From Candidatus Roizmanbacteria bacterium CG10_big_fil_rev_8_21_14_0_10_45_7 (GTDB lineage Bacteria; Patescibacteriota; Microgenomatia; UBA1406), in the NCBI GenBank assembly GCA_002793745.1, contig PFEE01000050.1:1-6406 (forward strand): a DNA stretch of 6,406 bases. Direction: 5' to 3'. Numbering within the stretch: position 1 is the stretch's first letter; the number at the start of each line of letters is the position of its first letter. The notes under the pieces were generated by a model, which saw only the letters and a program-made list of their open reading frames with translations, made no database searches and was not told the DNA's origin. A program made the position numbers and the translations under genes. Shown here one piece after another: positions 5,652 through 6,406 of the stretch.

Positions 5652-6406
5652 TTATAGTACGTTTCCCAGCGCGCCAATAAGCGCTGCTCCGGTAATGATG
5701 ACTCCGGCTCCGATAAGCAGCGCATTTTGCAGCTGGTTATTCACATGTTCACCCATGAGCTCCTTATTGTTGGCAAAGCGGTAGAGGAAAAAGAAGATAA
5801 TAGGCAAGAATATACCATTGAGGTAGTCGACATAGATGGTTATGTTAAATAGGGTTATGTTAGGCATAAGAATAAAGATCAAACCAAGCAAGATTTGTAT
5901 AATAAACAACACGTAAAAGGTGCGGCTTTTCCCAAATGTTTCATTTAAGCTTCCCGATACCCCGAAAAATTCTGAGAATGCATAGGCAGTTGCCAGCGGC
6001 ACGATGGCAAAGCCGATAAATCCGGCAATGAGCAGACCAGCACCAAACAACAGACTGGCAAGCTCTCCGGCAAATGGTTTTATGGCAAGTGCCGCGTCCC
6101 CAGCGCCGGAAATGGCTATGCCATGATTAAATAGCGTAGCGGTTACCGCGACCATCATAAACAGCGAAAAGACATTAGTCAAAATGCTTCCTATGTATAT
6201 TTCAGTCTGGTTATAGTGAAGATGGTCTATAGTCAATTTTTTATCCTTCACATAACTATTAATAAAAAATTGACCCCATGCGGTTACTGTCGTACCCAAT
6301 ACCGCAATGCTGGTATATACATAATGAAAGGTTATAGCTCGACCCGGTATAATGAGGGACTTGGCAACTATTCCCCAGTCTGGTTTTGCCAATATGGCCG
6401 AAAATA
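5652..6406 (-). CDS. NRAMP-superfamily divalent metal transporter, C-terminal part, runs off right edge
   Basis: The final 250 codons are visible and the frame is open to the edge, so the TTG at 6390-6392 is not a real start. The protein is very hydrophobic with about six membrane helices, matching TM6 to TM11 of the LeuT-fold NRAMP family: a helix with IAVLGTTVTAWGQFFI, then ones around IGSILTNVFSLFMMV, ASLLFGAGLLIAGFIGFAIV, FYVLFIIQILLGLIFIL, YLNGIFLPIIFFFLYRFA and the last near the C-terminus. The blocks AYAFSEFFGVSGSLNETF, LNGIFLPI and ELMGEHVNN are typical. Such proteins import Mn2+, Fe2+ or, in divergent clades, Mg2+ using proton gradients. TM6 lacks the metal-binding MPH motif of classical MntH and has T-A-W-G-Q there, so the metal is uncertain. 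It converges with the two-component remnants. Confidence 0.85.
   Translation of the reverse strand, partial: FSAILAKPDWGIVAKSLIIPGRAITFHYVYTSIAVLGTTVTAWGQFFINSYVKDKKLTIDHLHYNQTEIYIGSILTNVFSLFMMVAVTATLFNHGIAISGAGDAALAIKPFAGELASLLFGAGLLIAGFIGFAIVPLATAYAFSEFFGVSGSLNETFGKSRTFYVLFIIQILLGLIFILMPNITLFNITIYVDYLNGIFLPIIFFFLYRFANNKELMGEHVNNQLQNALLIGAGVIITGAALIGALGNVL

Overview
The window looks like a piece of a Patescibacteria (Candidate Phyla Radiation) chromosome. This is inferred from protein character: a TypA/BipA of the style seen in that group, a compact ruvC-ruvA-ruvB cluster, a small SurA_N-type membrane protein, and start codons without Shine-Dalgarno sequences. No 16S or other marker gene is present, so the phylum is a judgement and not a proof.

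Layout. From the left edge to 2642 everything is on the minus strand: ruvC (2142-2642), ruvA (1555-2127), ruvB (590-1558) and then the first 187 codons of a CrtI-like FAD oxidoreductase (563 down to the edge). RuvC, RuvA and RuvB together form the Holliday-junction branch-migration and resolution machine; ruvA and ruvB overlap at ATGA. A 58-bp divergent intergenic region separates ruvC from a plus-strand gene for a membrane-anchored SurA_N/PrsA-like protein (2701-3378). It is followed by the complete ribosome-associated GTPase gene typA/bipA (3417-5252). From 5253 to 5651 there is no intact gene. That stretch holds the broken remains of an OmpR-type response regulator followed by the N-terminus of its sensor histidine kinase. 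The right edge carries, on the minus strand, the C-terminal half of an NRAMP-superfamily metal transporter (5652-6406).

Two themes stand out. First, the plus-strand starts at 2701, 3417 and 5305 each have a good -10 box (TACAAT or TATACT, two of them extended with TGn) only 6-10 nt before the ATG and no ribosome binding site. This predicts leaderless or nearly leaderless mRNAs; ruvC shows a similar arrangement on the minus strand. Second, two loci appear eroded by deletion. The two-component operon keeps good sequence at each end of its pieces but has lost the middles, with one junction that reads sensibly in two frames across about 10 nt, as expected for a short-repeat deletion. The CrtI-like gene keeps its FAD-binding start but appears about 100 residues too short in the visible part and lacks family motifs.

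No tRNA, rRNA, CRISPR array, insertion sequence or convincing rho-independent terminator was seen.
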